Source: a virus. Taken from it: a DNA stretch of 23,751 bases. The stretch lies in the IMG/VR virus record IMGVR_UViG_3300025853_000660, positions 1-23,751 of that record. One strand, written 5' to 3'. The number at the start of each line of letters is the position of its first letter. Position 1 is the stretch's first letter. This document shows, piece after piece, positions 15,087 to 21,447 of the stretch. The notes under the pieces were generated by a model, which was given only the letters and a program-made list of their open reading frames with translations, ran no database searches and had not been told where the DNA came from. The position numbers were made by a program, and so were the translations under genes.

Positions 15087-16426
15087 TAGAATCCACCTCC
15101 ATTTTTCTCCCAGAAGAACATATAACCTGGTCCACCATTTTGTGCACTTTGGTTAGGGCTTCCACCAGGACCACCAATAGTTTTTGCTAAAAACATAAAA
15201 CCAGAGTTAGCAGCAGGAAATGTATTTCCTAATGCATCTGTATTAACACCTTCAGCTTTAATAACTGGGAACACAGTTGTTCCATCATATAAATTTGTTT
15301 GATTAAATGAGTTAGCATTTGGATCTAAACCAGATAAGCCATTGATAGTTGGTTGGGATGGATAAGGAGAGAAAGGTGATCCTCTTCCGCCTGCATCACC
15401 ACCGTTAGGTCCACCATTTCCACCGCCACCTATTGTAACGTTTGCAAATTGAGTTGAACCTCCACCGCCACCGATGTTAACTGTTTGACCAGATAATCCT
15501 CCAGGTACTGATACTGCAAAGAAACCAATTCCACCATTACCGCCTGGGCCTCCTGGTCTTACTGGATCATTTCTAGTACCACCGTTTCCTGCTCCCCCAC
15601 CTGCATAACCAATTCCAGCTGTTACGCCTGGAGTTAAAGGTGAGTAAGTTGTTGATACAGGTCCTGGACTTGCGATAGCAAGTGTGTAATCAAAAGAGTC
15701 TCCACCTGCAGCTCCACCTGAAGCTGCTGCAGTTAATCTTCCTTGAGCATCAACAGTAAATCCTGCATTTGTATATGCACCTGCAGTTACAGCAGTGTTT
15801 GATAATTGATCTGGGCCAATAGCATCATCTGCAACTTTAGCAGTGGTTACTGCATCATCCGCAATTTTAGCCGTGGTTACTGCACTAGCATTTATCGCAG
15901 CCGTTACTACTGCATTGTCTGAAAGATTAGCAGCTAATACTGCATCATCCGCAATTTTTGCAGCCGTGATTGCATCGTTATCAATTTGTGCAGTTCCAAT
16001 AGTACCGCCTAAAGTATTTAAAGCGATCTCATTTAAATTTGTTCCATCTGTGTAAGCAGCAATTATTTTTGCTTCGCCTACGGTAAAACCAGTTCCACTT
16101 GCAGTTTTAATTGTAAGGTTTGTTACTCCAGTTACTGCAGAGCAATCAAAAATATAAAATTTTTCTATTGTGTCTGGGACAGTAACTACTGAAGCACCTG
16201 TAAGAGTTCCTGTAAATTTGATAACCATGTTACGAGCATTTGATAATGCTCCGTCTGACATAGCTAATGCTACAGTTCCACCATTGTTAAGTGCTATTGC
16301 TTCATAACCTGCAATTGCTTGTTGAACTAATTTTAAATTGTCGTTTGTTTTATCACCCCATGTACCAGCGTTTTCACCGGTTACCATTAATTCTAGTTTG
16401 AGGTCTGCTGAATAACTTGATGCCAT
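15086..16426 (-). CDS. Tail fibre / receptor-binding protein with Gly-rich C-terminal region
   Basis: This 446-residue protein has four parts. Residues 1-40 (SSYSADLKLELMVTGENAG, then TWGDKTNDNLKLVQQAI) match the N-terminal anchor of many marine phage tail fibres. Residues 41-146 are a beta domain. Residues 147-216 are seven tandem decapeptides of the type AKIADDAVTT, expected to form a trimeric shaft, followed by the fibre motif VDAQGRLT (225-232). Residues 274-349 and 418-446 are dominated by Gly runs (GGGG, GGPGGNGG, GGPNGGDAGG), recalling the polyglycine-II sandwich of the Salmonella phage S16 adhesin gp38. The last part would be the receptor-contacting tip. AGGAG lies 9 bases before the ATG, in a 37-base leader that also holds a TATAAT. 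The stop overlaps the next gene (TAATG). Confidence 0.82.
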   Translation of the reverse strand: MASSYSADLKLELMVTGENAGTWGDKTNDNLKLVQQAIAGYEAIALNNGGTVALAMSDGALSNARNMVIKFTGTLTGASVVTVPDTIEKFYIFDCSAVTGVTNLTIKTASGTGFTVGEAKIIAAYTDGTNLNEIALNTLGGTIGTAQIDNDAITAAKIADDAVLAANLSDNAVVTAAINASAVTTAKIADDAVTTAKVADDAIGPDQLSNTAVTAGAYTNAGFTVDAQGRLTAAASGGAAGGDSFDYTLAIASPGPVSTTYSPLTPGVTAGIGYAGGGAGNGGTRNDPVRPGGPGGNGGIGFFAVSVPGGLSGQTVNIGGGGGSTQFANVTIGGGGNGGPNGGDAGGRGSPFSPYPSQPTINGLSGLDPNANSFNQTNLYDGTTVFPVIKAEGVNTDALGNTFPAANSGFMFLAKTIGGPGGSPNQSAQNGGPGYMFFWEKNGGGF

Positions 16427-16463
16427 AATTTTGTTCTCCTAAATAATTATAATTTTACATTAA

Positions 16464-17582
16464 TCATGCAGCTAAATCAACCTCTGTCCAGATATTGTTT
16501 ACACCAAGATCAATTTCTTGCCATGCTGTAATATTAGGGCTTCCAGTTGAAGAAGTCAACTGTATGCCTGTTGGCTGCACAAGAGCATTACCTGTTGCCG
16601 TAATTTGACCTACGGAACTACTTAATTGTATGCCACTTACTCCTACTATTTGATCTGGGACTTCCTCTGCTTGTCCTAAAGAACTTGTAAGCTGTTGACC
16701 TGTGACTGGTTCAATTGTTGATTGTTGTAAACTAAAGTCACCTAGAGTTGCAGTAATTTGACTACCTGTAACAGGGACATCTAAAAATAATCCTGCTATT
16801 GGGTCACCAATTGATGAAGATAAACTTATACCTGTAACATCTACTGTAGCTGTACCTGTAACTTCTTCTACAGATCCTGCAGTAGCATCTAGTTGATCTT
16901 CTGTTGCTAATACAAATATATCTTGATCAATTATAATTGAGAATGATGGACTTGCAAAAGTAGATGTTAATTCAACACCAGACACACTTACATTTACATC
17001 AGTAAATGCACCTGTTGCAGGAAAATTAATACTGGATGTTAATTGTTGTCCTTCAGCTAAAGCGGAATATGCTACACCCCAAGCAAACTCTCCCCATGAT
17101 CCTCTGCTCCAACCAATACCCGTTAAAGTAGAACCATCAACTGTTGCAGCACCTGCACTAAAAGATGCGGTTATTCCAGAAACGTTAACACCAATACCTA
17201 TTACTTCTTCACCCATCGATGAAGTAAGTTCTTGTCCTGTTACATTTTGATTAATTGAAGTTCCACCAAGTACAGATGGTTCTCCAAAAGCCATCTGACC
17301 AAGGTTTGTAACATCTACAGTCGCATCAGCAATAATTAATTCTGAAACGGAACCTATTGATGATGTTAATTGAGATCCAACTGCTATTGGTTGTGATCCA
17401 GATAGATCACCCCATTCGTTTTCACCCCATGTGTCACCACCCCAACCGATTTGTATCTCGGCATCAGCAACAACTTGTCCAACACTAAAGGATGCACTTA
17501 TACCTGAAAGAGCTTGAGAGACATCGCCTTGACCAGCCCAGTCTCCCTGTCCCCAACTAAGTGCACCCCATGTGTTTGACAT
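16464..17582 (-). CDS. Repeat-built tail/fibre-like protein (LTSSxG and WG repeats)
   Basis: This 372-residue protein is made almost wholly of short repeats. About a dozen copies of a beta unit of the form V-[TS]-G-x-x-[LI]-[TS]-[SA]-[ST]-x-G recur (QLTSSIGSV, ELTSSMGEE, SLSSSIGDP, QITATLGDF, QLTSSLGQA, QLSSSVGQI, QLTSSTGSP), commonly 25-40 residues apart. Three Trp-Gly clusters occur at residues 4-16 (TWGALSWGQGDWA), 46-58 (GWGGDTWGENEWG) and about 153-166 (GWSRGSWGEFAWG). There are almost no cysteines and little charge. Such composition fits an elongated virion fibre or shaft, and its place just before the tail fibre gene agrees. AAAGGA stands 6 bases before the ATG at 17582. I do not know a named family. 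Confidence 0.7.
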   Translation of the reverse strand: MSNTWGALSWGQGDWAGQGDVSQALSGISASFSVGQVVADAEIQIGWGGDTWGENEWGDLSGSQPIAVGSQLTSSIGSVSELIIADATVDVTNLGQMAFGEPSVLGGTSINQNVTGQELTSSMGEEVIGIGVNVSGITASFSAGAATVDGSTLTGIGWSRGSWGEFAWGVAYSALAEGQQLTSSINFPATGAFTDVNVSVSGVELTSTFASPSFSIIIDQDIFVLATEDQLDATAGSVEEVTGTATVDVTGISLSSSIGDPIAGLFLDVPVTGSQITATLGDFSLQQSTIEPVTGQQLTSSLGQAEEVPDQIVGVSGIQLSSSVGQITATGNALVQPTGIQLTSSTGSPNITAWQEIDLGVNNIWTEVDLAA

Positions 17583-17599
17583 TCATATCCTTTAACTTA

Positions 17600-18052
17600 T
17601 TACGCTAATCTTAAAATAGCTGCAGAAGTTGTAAATGCAGGGAACTGAATTGTAAACGTTCCAGATGTTGCAGTTTTATCACTTCCAAAATCTAACACAG
17701 CAACAGCATCAGTAGTTGAAGAACCACCATCTGTTTGTGTGTTGTAAATTAGTGCACCTCTTGCAGTCAATGTAACTCCTACAAAAGATAAATCAGCAAA
17801 ATCAGTAATTGCTATTGATGATGAAACTTTTACACCTTCATTAACAAGAGCTTTTCCGCCAGCAGTGTATCCTGATGGTGAAGAAACTTCATTACTAGTT
17901 GTATAGTTTTCAGTTGATTTACCTAAAGTTGCTGAACTAGTATACATAGCTAACTTGTATGTATCTCCGTTCGGAGCAGTATCAAAGTCATGTTTACCTT
18001 GAAGTAATTCTTTTTTAAAAGAATTACAAATTGCATTTGTTGTTATAGCCAT
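17600..18052 (-). CDS. Beta-rich phage virion protein (conserved family)
   Basis: This 150-residue protein belongs to a widespread phage family I recognise by its N terminus (MAITTNAICNSFKKELLQGK), the block DTYKLAMYTSSATLGKSTENY, the segment YTAGGKALVNEGVKV, and the end ALIYNT...AVLDFGSDKTATSGTFTIQFP. It is nearly all beta strand, and no enzyme motif is present. Homologs are usually annotated as structural proteins; whether they decorate the head or form part of the tail is not clear to me. A strong AAGGAG lies 8 bases before the ATG at 18052, in a gap of 15 bases after the adaptor gene, as expected for a protein made in many copies. Confidence 0.7.
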   Translation of the reverse strand: MAITTNAICNSFKKELLQGKHDFDTAPNGDTYKLAMYTSSATLGKSTENYTTSNEVSSPSGYTAGGKALVNEGVKVSSSIAITDFADLSFVGVTLTARGALIYNTQTDGGSSTTDAVAVLDFGSDKTATSGTFTIQFPAFTTSAAILRLA

Positions 18053-18067
18053 AATTATTCTCCTTAA

Positions 18068-18733
18068 TTAATTATTTTGGTTCGGAGAAGGTGAAGGCAC
18101 TACTATTCTTGGTACACCATCATCAAACTCCGCACGTCTTCTTCTACCCATTTGTTGTAGGGCAAAATTCTGTACTTCCTCATTATACTTCTTTTCATAT
18201 AAGTTGTACATATCTTGAGGCCCTTTTAAAAATCTAAAAGCTTCAGCAAGAACACCATGAAGTAACATCGACTCTTGATATTTTGCTAAATAAGTTTGAT
18301 TAGTAGATGTAAATTGAGGTGGATCTTTAATGTAATTGATTTGAACTGTATTACCCGTAGCAGGAGTAGGTGCTACAATAATATTAAATTCATCCCAATT
18401 AGCATAATATTTTGGTGTGCCTTGTGTGCCAGTTCCATTGTATTCTGAAATAAAACTAGTGTCTCTTTTTTCAAGAAAAGTTCTATTACCACTGCCATCA
18501 ACGACTTGTATAGATCTTAAAATTAAAAGATCTGAAGGCATAGATACAGCTCTATTTGTTGCTGTAAAACTTGAATTAGCATACTTTCTTAGATCATCAT
18601 AATCTACCTTGCCAGCAACATCTAACTCAACTGATCTAATAAAATCTTGAATAATTGCGTCAGTCAAAACATTTGCATCAACTTCAGTATAGTTTCTTAC
18701 TTGTGTTAAAAAATCTGAATATGTTATAGCCAT
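18068..18733 (-). CDS. SU10-adaptor-like head-tail connector
   Basis: This 221-residue protein resembles the podophage SU10 adaptor family of neck proteins, which link portal and nozzle. The N-terminal helices (residues 5-45: YSDFLTQVRNYTEVDANVLT, then IQDFIRSVELDVAGKV) are followed by a beta domain (SMPSDLLILRSIQV, PKYYANWDEFNIIVAPTP, VQINYIKDPPQF). A helical C-terminal part follows (YQESMLLHGVLAEAFRFLKG). The tail, GRRRRAEFDDGVPRI, is basic and probably contacts DNA or the portal. It overlaps the upstream gene (TAATG). The presence of both this protein and the P22 gp4-like one means two successive adaptor layers. Assignment rests on my recollection of the family pattern. Confidence 0.7.
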   Translation of the reverse strand: MAITYSDFLTQVRNYTEVDANVLTDAIIQDFIRSVELDVAGKVDYDDLRKYANSSFTATNRAVSMPSDLLILRSIQVVDGSGNRTFLEKRDTSFISEYNGTGTQGTPKYYANWDEFNIIVAPTPATGNTVQINYIKDPPQFTSTNQTYLAKYQESMLLHGVLAEAFRFLKGPQDMYNLYEKKYNEEVQNFALQQMGRRRRAEFDDGVPRIVVPSPSPNQNN

Positions 18734-19137
18734 TATGTGATACTCACGGTTACTGAATTAATTTCCATAGATACTTGTCTTCTTCTATTTTGTAATGATG
18801 GATCTGCAGGAATCATCGATGAAGTTCCTTGATTTAAAAATCCAAATTGTCCTGGTAAAGTTAAATTTGCTACACCAACTGTAATACCCCCAGAATCAGC
18901 TAAAGTTGTATCATTAGTTGCGACAGTTGTAGGTTGTTGAAATCTTTGTGATCTTGTATTTTGTAAAGCTACTGCATCTGCTTTATGATATGGTGGATCT
19001 AGTTGTGGATGTTTAGGTTCATACTCTGAAATATGAACTAATGCACCTGTCCACTCTTTAACCATTTCTTTATAAGGAAATGCTTGACCAGATCTATCTG
19101 ATATTGCCTGACTTCTTTTTCCAGTTGCGAAACTCAT
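18733..19137 (-). CDS. Small conserved neck-region virion protein (Cys-less knuckle-like)
   Basis: This 134-residue protein has a conserved block at residues 11-46 (AISDRSGQAFPYKEMVKEWTG, then EYEPKHPQLD). From memory, related phage proteins carry cysteines in this block (C-x-x-C-G-F...EWtG..V...C.E.rhPQ), like a small zinc knuckle. In this copy Ser and Asp/Ile stand there instead, so metal binding is probably lost. The C-terminal half is beta-rich and low in charge (ITVGVANLTLPGQFGFLN), ending VSMEINSVTVSIT. It lies between two adaptor genes and shares TAATG overlaps with both, which argues for a stoichiometric neck or head-completion role. I cannot assign it further. Confidence 0.65.
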   Translation of the reverse strand: MSFATGKRSQAISDRSGQAFPYKEMVKEWTGALVHISEYEPKHPQLDPPYHKADAVALQNTRSQRFQQPTTVATNDTTLADSGGITVGVANLTLPGQFGFLNQGTSSMIPADPSLQNRRRQVSMEINSVTVSIT

Positions 19138-19832
19138 TATCCGCCTCCAGGGAAGTATGATTGAGGAGAAATATAAACCGAAGTTCTAGAGCCATCTTCA
19201 TTTAATGCTCTAATTAATTCGTCCTCATATAATTGTTTTAATAATTGTATTCTGTCTGGTGCTCTTTTTTGTGATAAATAATATGCTAGGCCAGAACACA
19301 TACATGGTAAAAACCTATAAGCTACATCAGGTGTTTTTGTAAAGCCACCTGCATCTTCAATTCTGTTAATTGTGTAAAATTTTAATGTTGTGTAAGTTGT
19401 TGCATCAGGAGCTAAATATAAACTTATAGTTGGTGTTGTTTGTCTATCAACATAATATTGTGAGGGTTGTCCTGTTTGTAATTTGTTTGGAAGTGCAGCA
19501 TAAGCTGATCTATCGATTTTTGTTAATGCAATATCATTTGTGGATGAAGTGTTTCCTGCTGCGTTTGTAGTTGAGATATAGGCTTCAAGAACATCATTAA
19601 CATCTGTTGCAACAGTATAAGTTGCAGTTCCAGCAGTTAAAGCTTGTTCATTAAGTTTAACTTTCCAAAGGTGAATACCTCTGTTACCCCACTCTGAAAA
19701 TAAAAGATTTAAACTTCTTCTTGCGCTACGTAAGTCATTCCCACTATTAGTCCGCATACCACATCGTTCGTATGCCTCTTCAATAATGTCATCGATCTGA
19801 AGATCGAATGATGTAGTTCCTGACGTAGTCAT
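19137..19832 (-). CDS. P22 gp4-like head-tail adaptor / tail accessory factor
   Basis: This 231-residue protein has the N-terminal helix pattern of P22 gp4-like tail accessory factors (residues 10-56: DIIEEAYERCGM, then ARRSLNLLFSEWGNRGIHLWKV). Such proteins attach below the portal ring, close the head after DNA packaging and carry the tail. The middle part is beta-rich (TATYTVATDVNDVLEAYI, PTISLYLAPD, YTTLKFYTINRIEDAG). The C-terminal helices (RFLPCMCSGLAYYLSQKRAPDR) are typical of this adaptor class. Length fits. The stop overlaps the next start (TAATG), and the next three genes are also neck or virion proteins. The closest named family cannot be confirmed without a profile search, but an adaptor role is well supported by sequence and place. 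Confidence 0.75.
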   Translation of the reverse strand: MTTSGTTSFDLQIDDIIEEAYERCGMRTNSGNDLRSARRSLNLLFSEWGNRGIHLWKVKLNEQALTAGTATYTVATDVNDVLEAYISTTNAAGNTSSTNDIALTKIDRSAYAALPNKLQTGQPSQYYVDRQTTPTISLYLAPDATTYTTLKFYTINRIEDAGGFTKTPDVAYRFLPCMCSGLAYYLSQKRAPDRIQLLKQLYEDELIRALNEDGSRTSVYISPQSYFPGGG

Positions 19833-19838
19833 AATTCA

Positions 19839-20528
19839 TTACATTATGTCTTTGTAATAATCCAAAGACTTTCCTGGTATTAATTCTTCATCTTGTAAAC
19901 CGCTTCCACCTACTACAGCTCCCATACCTTTTGTAGCAGCACCGCCTCCAACTCTCTTCATAACTTTTTGTGCTTCTTTATCTGAAACTTGTGCTTTAGA
20001 TGTTTTTTTAATTATTTCAAAATCTTCACCAGATATTTTACCATCTTTGTTTTTATCTAATTTTTTTTGTCCACCTTTTAACATTGTATCTCCTCCTGTA
20101 CTCATTTTCATCAAATCAGCATGATAATCTTTTGTACTTGTTTTACTTAATTTAGTTTTTAATTTTTTTACTTTTGCTTTCTTTTCTGGGGACATTGTTG
20201 CAACGTCATAAATTACATTTGCCGCAGTTAACCCTAAACCAACTGGAGTAATTGCTCTTCCGATTTTAGCAATCTTACTAGCTGTTCTTAACTTCTTGGC
20301 TGCACTTGCAGTAATCAATTCTTTTGACAAACTTTTAGCCACATTTGAAGGTTTACCCACAGTACCTTTTTTAAATAAAGATTTAGAAGCAATGTTTTTC
20401 ATCATAGCTGTAGTTTTTTGTCCAGCTTTGAAAGCTCTTTGTTCAAACTTAGCAGGGTATGCACCTTTTCCTGGAGCATTCCTAGTTTTTGCAAATAAGT
20501 TTTTTAGTTTATCTGATAATTTTGACAT
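19839..20528 (-). CDS. Basic virion-region protein with one EF-hand loop
   Basis: This 229-residue protein has a lysine-rich N-terminal half. A hydrophobic stretch at 93-112 (ITPVGLGLTAANVIYDVATM) could insert in or lie on a membrane. It is followed by a canonical EF-hand loop at residues 158-169: D158, N160, D162, G163, I165, S166 and D169 give DxNxDGxISxxD. The twelfth position is Asp rather than the usual Glu, which can shift preference towards magnesium or weaken calcium binding. Glycine-rich stretches (GGDTMLKGGQ and RVGGGAATKGMG) flank it. The gene stands between the basic small proteins and the neck proteins, so a minor virion or ejected protein is likely. The ATG at 20528 has AGGGA about 7-8 bases upstream. 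The overall family is not recognised. Confidence 0.75.
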   Translation of the reverse strand: MSKLSDKLKNLFAKTRNAPGKGAYPAKFEQRAFKAGQKTTAMMKNIASKSLFKKGTVGKPSNVAKSLSKELITASAAKKLRTASKIAKIGRAITPVGLGLTAANVIYDVATMSPEKKAKVKKLKTKLSKTSTKDYHADLMKMSTGGDTMLKGGQKKLDKNKDGKISGEDFEIIKKTSKAQVSDKEAQKVMKRVGGGAATKGMGAVVGGSGLQDEELIPGKSLDYYKDIM

Positions 20529-20539
20529 AGTTATTTTCC

Positions 20540-20809
20540 CTAGATTTCTATCATACCACCATAATACTTCTTGGTAAAGGTGCTGACGTTTGTTGGTTTA
20601 CCTCCAGGGTTACCGGCTTGTCTTTTCCTTGCAACAGCAGAACGCTTTTCTGAGCTTGTCATTCGGGCTGCTTTTGCAGCAGGCACGCATTTGGGGTATT
20701 TTCTTTTTGATCCACTTGCAGATTTTCTTCCACATTCTTTATATCCTCCGCCTTTTTTAGGTGATCCTATATCGACCCATTTTTCATTGAACCATTTTTT
20801 AAGACTCAT
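20540..20809 (-). CDS. Small basic Cys-containing protein (DUF5872-like)
   Basis: This 89-residue protein has the conserved run KWVDIGSPKKGGGYKECGRK (10-29) followed by SGSKRKYPKCVPAAKAARM (32-50). I associate this pattern with small proteins of unknown function in marine phages and algae-associated sequences, possibly DUF5872; I cannot confirm the family by search. Cys26 and Cys41 sit in a basic, Gly-rich context and might bind metal or pair. The C terminus ends KKYYGGMIEI, a short Tyr-Gly-Gly motif also seen in other proteins here. It is coupled to the basic protein upstream through a TAATG overlap, so the two may act together. Confidence 0.7.
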   Translation of the reverse strand: MSLKKWFNEKWVDIGSPKKGGGYKECGRKSASGSKRKYPKCVPAAKAARMTSSEKRSAVARKRQAGNPGGKPTNVSTFTKKYYGGMIEI

Positions 20810-21276
20810 TAAAATACGCCTTTGAAACCTTTTCCTTTAATCGCTGCTCCTGTTCCACGTACCTCGCCACCACACATTTTCTGTAAAGGAACTGCTGCTC
20901 CACTAATATTTGTAGTGGTGTCTAACATCATTGCTCTGCTTGGTTTAACAATTGTATATGGCTTTTTCTTTGGTTTTTTATAATTATAAATTTTTTCTTT
21001 TGGAAAATTATCTATAATTTTTTGTGCTTCTAGTTTTAACTGTTCTTTAGTTTTTTTAGTTTTCACTTTAATTAATTTTTGGTTTTTTGTTCTAGGTGTA
21101 TTTACCATAACTCCCTCATTAGCTTTCTTTGGTCCCCAATCTTTTCTTTTAAGTCCAGATGGATCTTTTGCTTTTCCTGCACATATTTTAGAGGCATATG
21201 CATTAGCATATGCAGAAGGATATACTTTGAATTTTCTTTTAGCTGCTGATTTGCCTCTTGCACATAATTTAGTCAT
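20809..21276 (-). CDS. Basic conserved marine-phage protein with Gly-rich C-terminal tag
   Basis: This 155-residue protein is strongly basic. Its N-terminal block, residues 5-34 (CARGKSAAKRKF, then YPSAYANAYASKICAGK), is a signature I recall from many marine phage small proteins of unknown function. The middle is lysine-rich (KVKTKKTKEQLK, YKKPKKKPY). The C terminus has MCGGEVRGTGAAIKGKGFKGVF-type sequence (134-155), a glycine/lysine tail that resembles the GGGAATKGMG segment of the protein at 19839. The charge suggests binding to DNA or packaging as virion cargo, but this is inference. The start at 21276 lacks a Shine-Dalgarno sequence and sits 5 bases after an extended -10 box. The stop overlaps the next start (TAATG). 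Confidence 0.75.
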   Translation of the reverse strand: MTKLCARGKSAAKRKFKVYPSAYANAYASKICAGKAKDPSGLKRKDWGPKKANEGVMVNTPRTKNQKLIKVKTKKTKEQLKLEAQKIIDNFPKEKIYNYKKPKKKPYTIVKPSRAMMLDTTTNISGAAVPLQKMCGGEVRGTGAAIKGKGFKGVF

Positions 21277-21281
21277 GCAAG

Positions 21282-21310
21282 ATTATAGCATTTATCAACT
21301 ATATAGTAAA
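21282..21310 (-). promoter_or_regulatory. Promoter TTTACT-N17-TATAAT with extended -10 (TGC)
   Basis: Minus strand: -35-like TTTACT at 21310-21305, a 17-base spacer ending in TGC, and TATAAT at 21287-21282. Five bases (CTTGC) then separate the box from the ATG at 21276. The element TGCTATAATCTTGCATG recurs with one change (CTGGC) before the gene at 12671. No Shine-Dalgarno sequence is present, so a leaderless transcript is the simplest reading. Confidence 0.6.
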
Positions 21311-21442
21311 TGTCTTGGCTATTGGGTTTTTCTTCTTCTTTTTAATAGCTAGTTTTACTCTTTCTTTTTTCTTTTTTTCATCTCTAGCACCACGTAATTT
21401 GCCTTCTATTTGTTTTGATATTTGTGATCTTCCAATAGTCAT
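21299..21442 (-). CDS. 47-residue lysine-rich protein
   Basis: Translating the minus strand from the ATG at 21442 gives a 47-residue protein beginning MTIGRSQISKQIEGKLRGAR and ending IAKTFTI, closed by TAG. About a third of the residues are lysine, with runs DEKKKKERVK and AIKKKKKNPIAK. The frame fills an otherwise unexplained gap between two genes on the same strand. Small proteins of this kind recur in marine phage structural operons as I recall, but no function is known to me. The high charge suggests binding to nucleic acid, or a minor virion cargo protein like its basic neighbours. There is no Shine-Dalgarno sequence; the extended -10 box just upstream suggests a leaderless message. Confidence 0.7.
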   Translation of the reverse strand: MTIGRSQISKQIEGKLRGARDEKKKKERVKLAIKKKKKNPIAKTFTI

Positions 21443-21447
21443 AATTA

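Noticed and set aside
15843-16055. Plus-strand open frame opposite the fibre decapeptide repeats
   Set aside because: Ser/Ala-rich mirror of the repeat region; no independent evidence.
16446-16451. TATAAT in the leader of the fibre gene
   Set aside because: No TG extension and no acceptable -35; could be chance in AT-rich DNA, and the gene already has a good Shine-Dalgarno sequence.
18417-18602. Plus-strand open frame opposite the adaptor gene
   Set aside because: Antisense of conserved adaptor sequence.
20296-20825. Two plus-strand open frames opposite basic small proteins
   Set aside because: Phe/Leu-rich shadows of Lys-rich genes, with no RBS.
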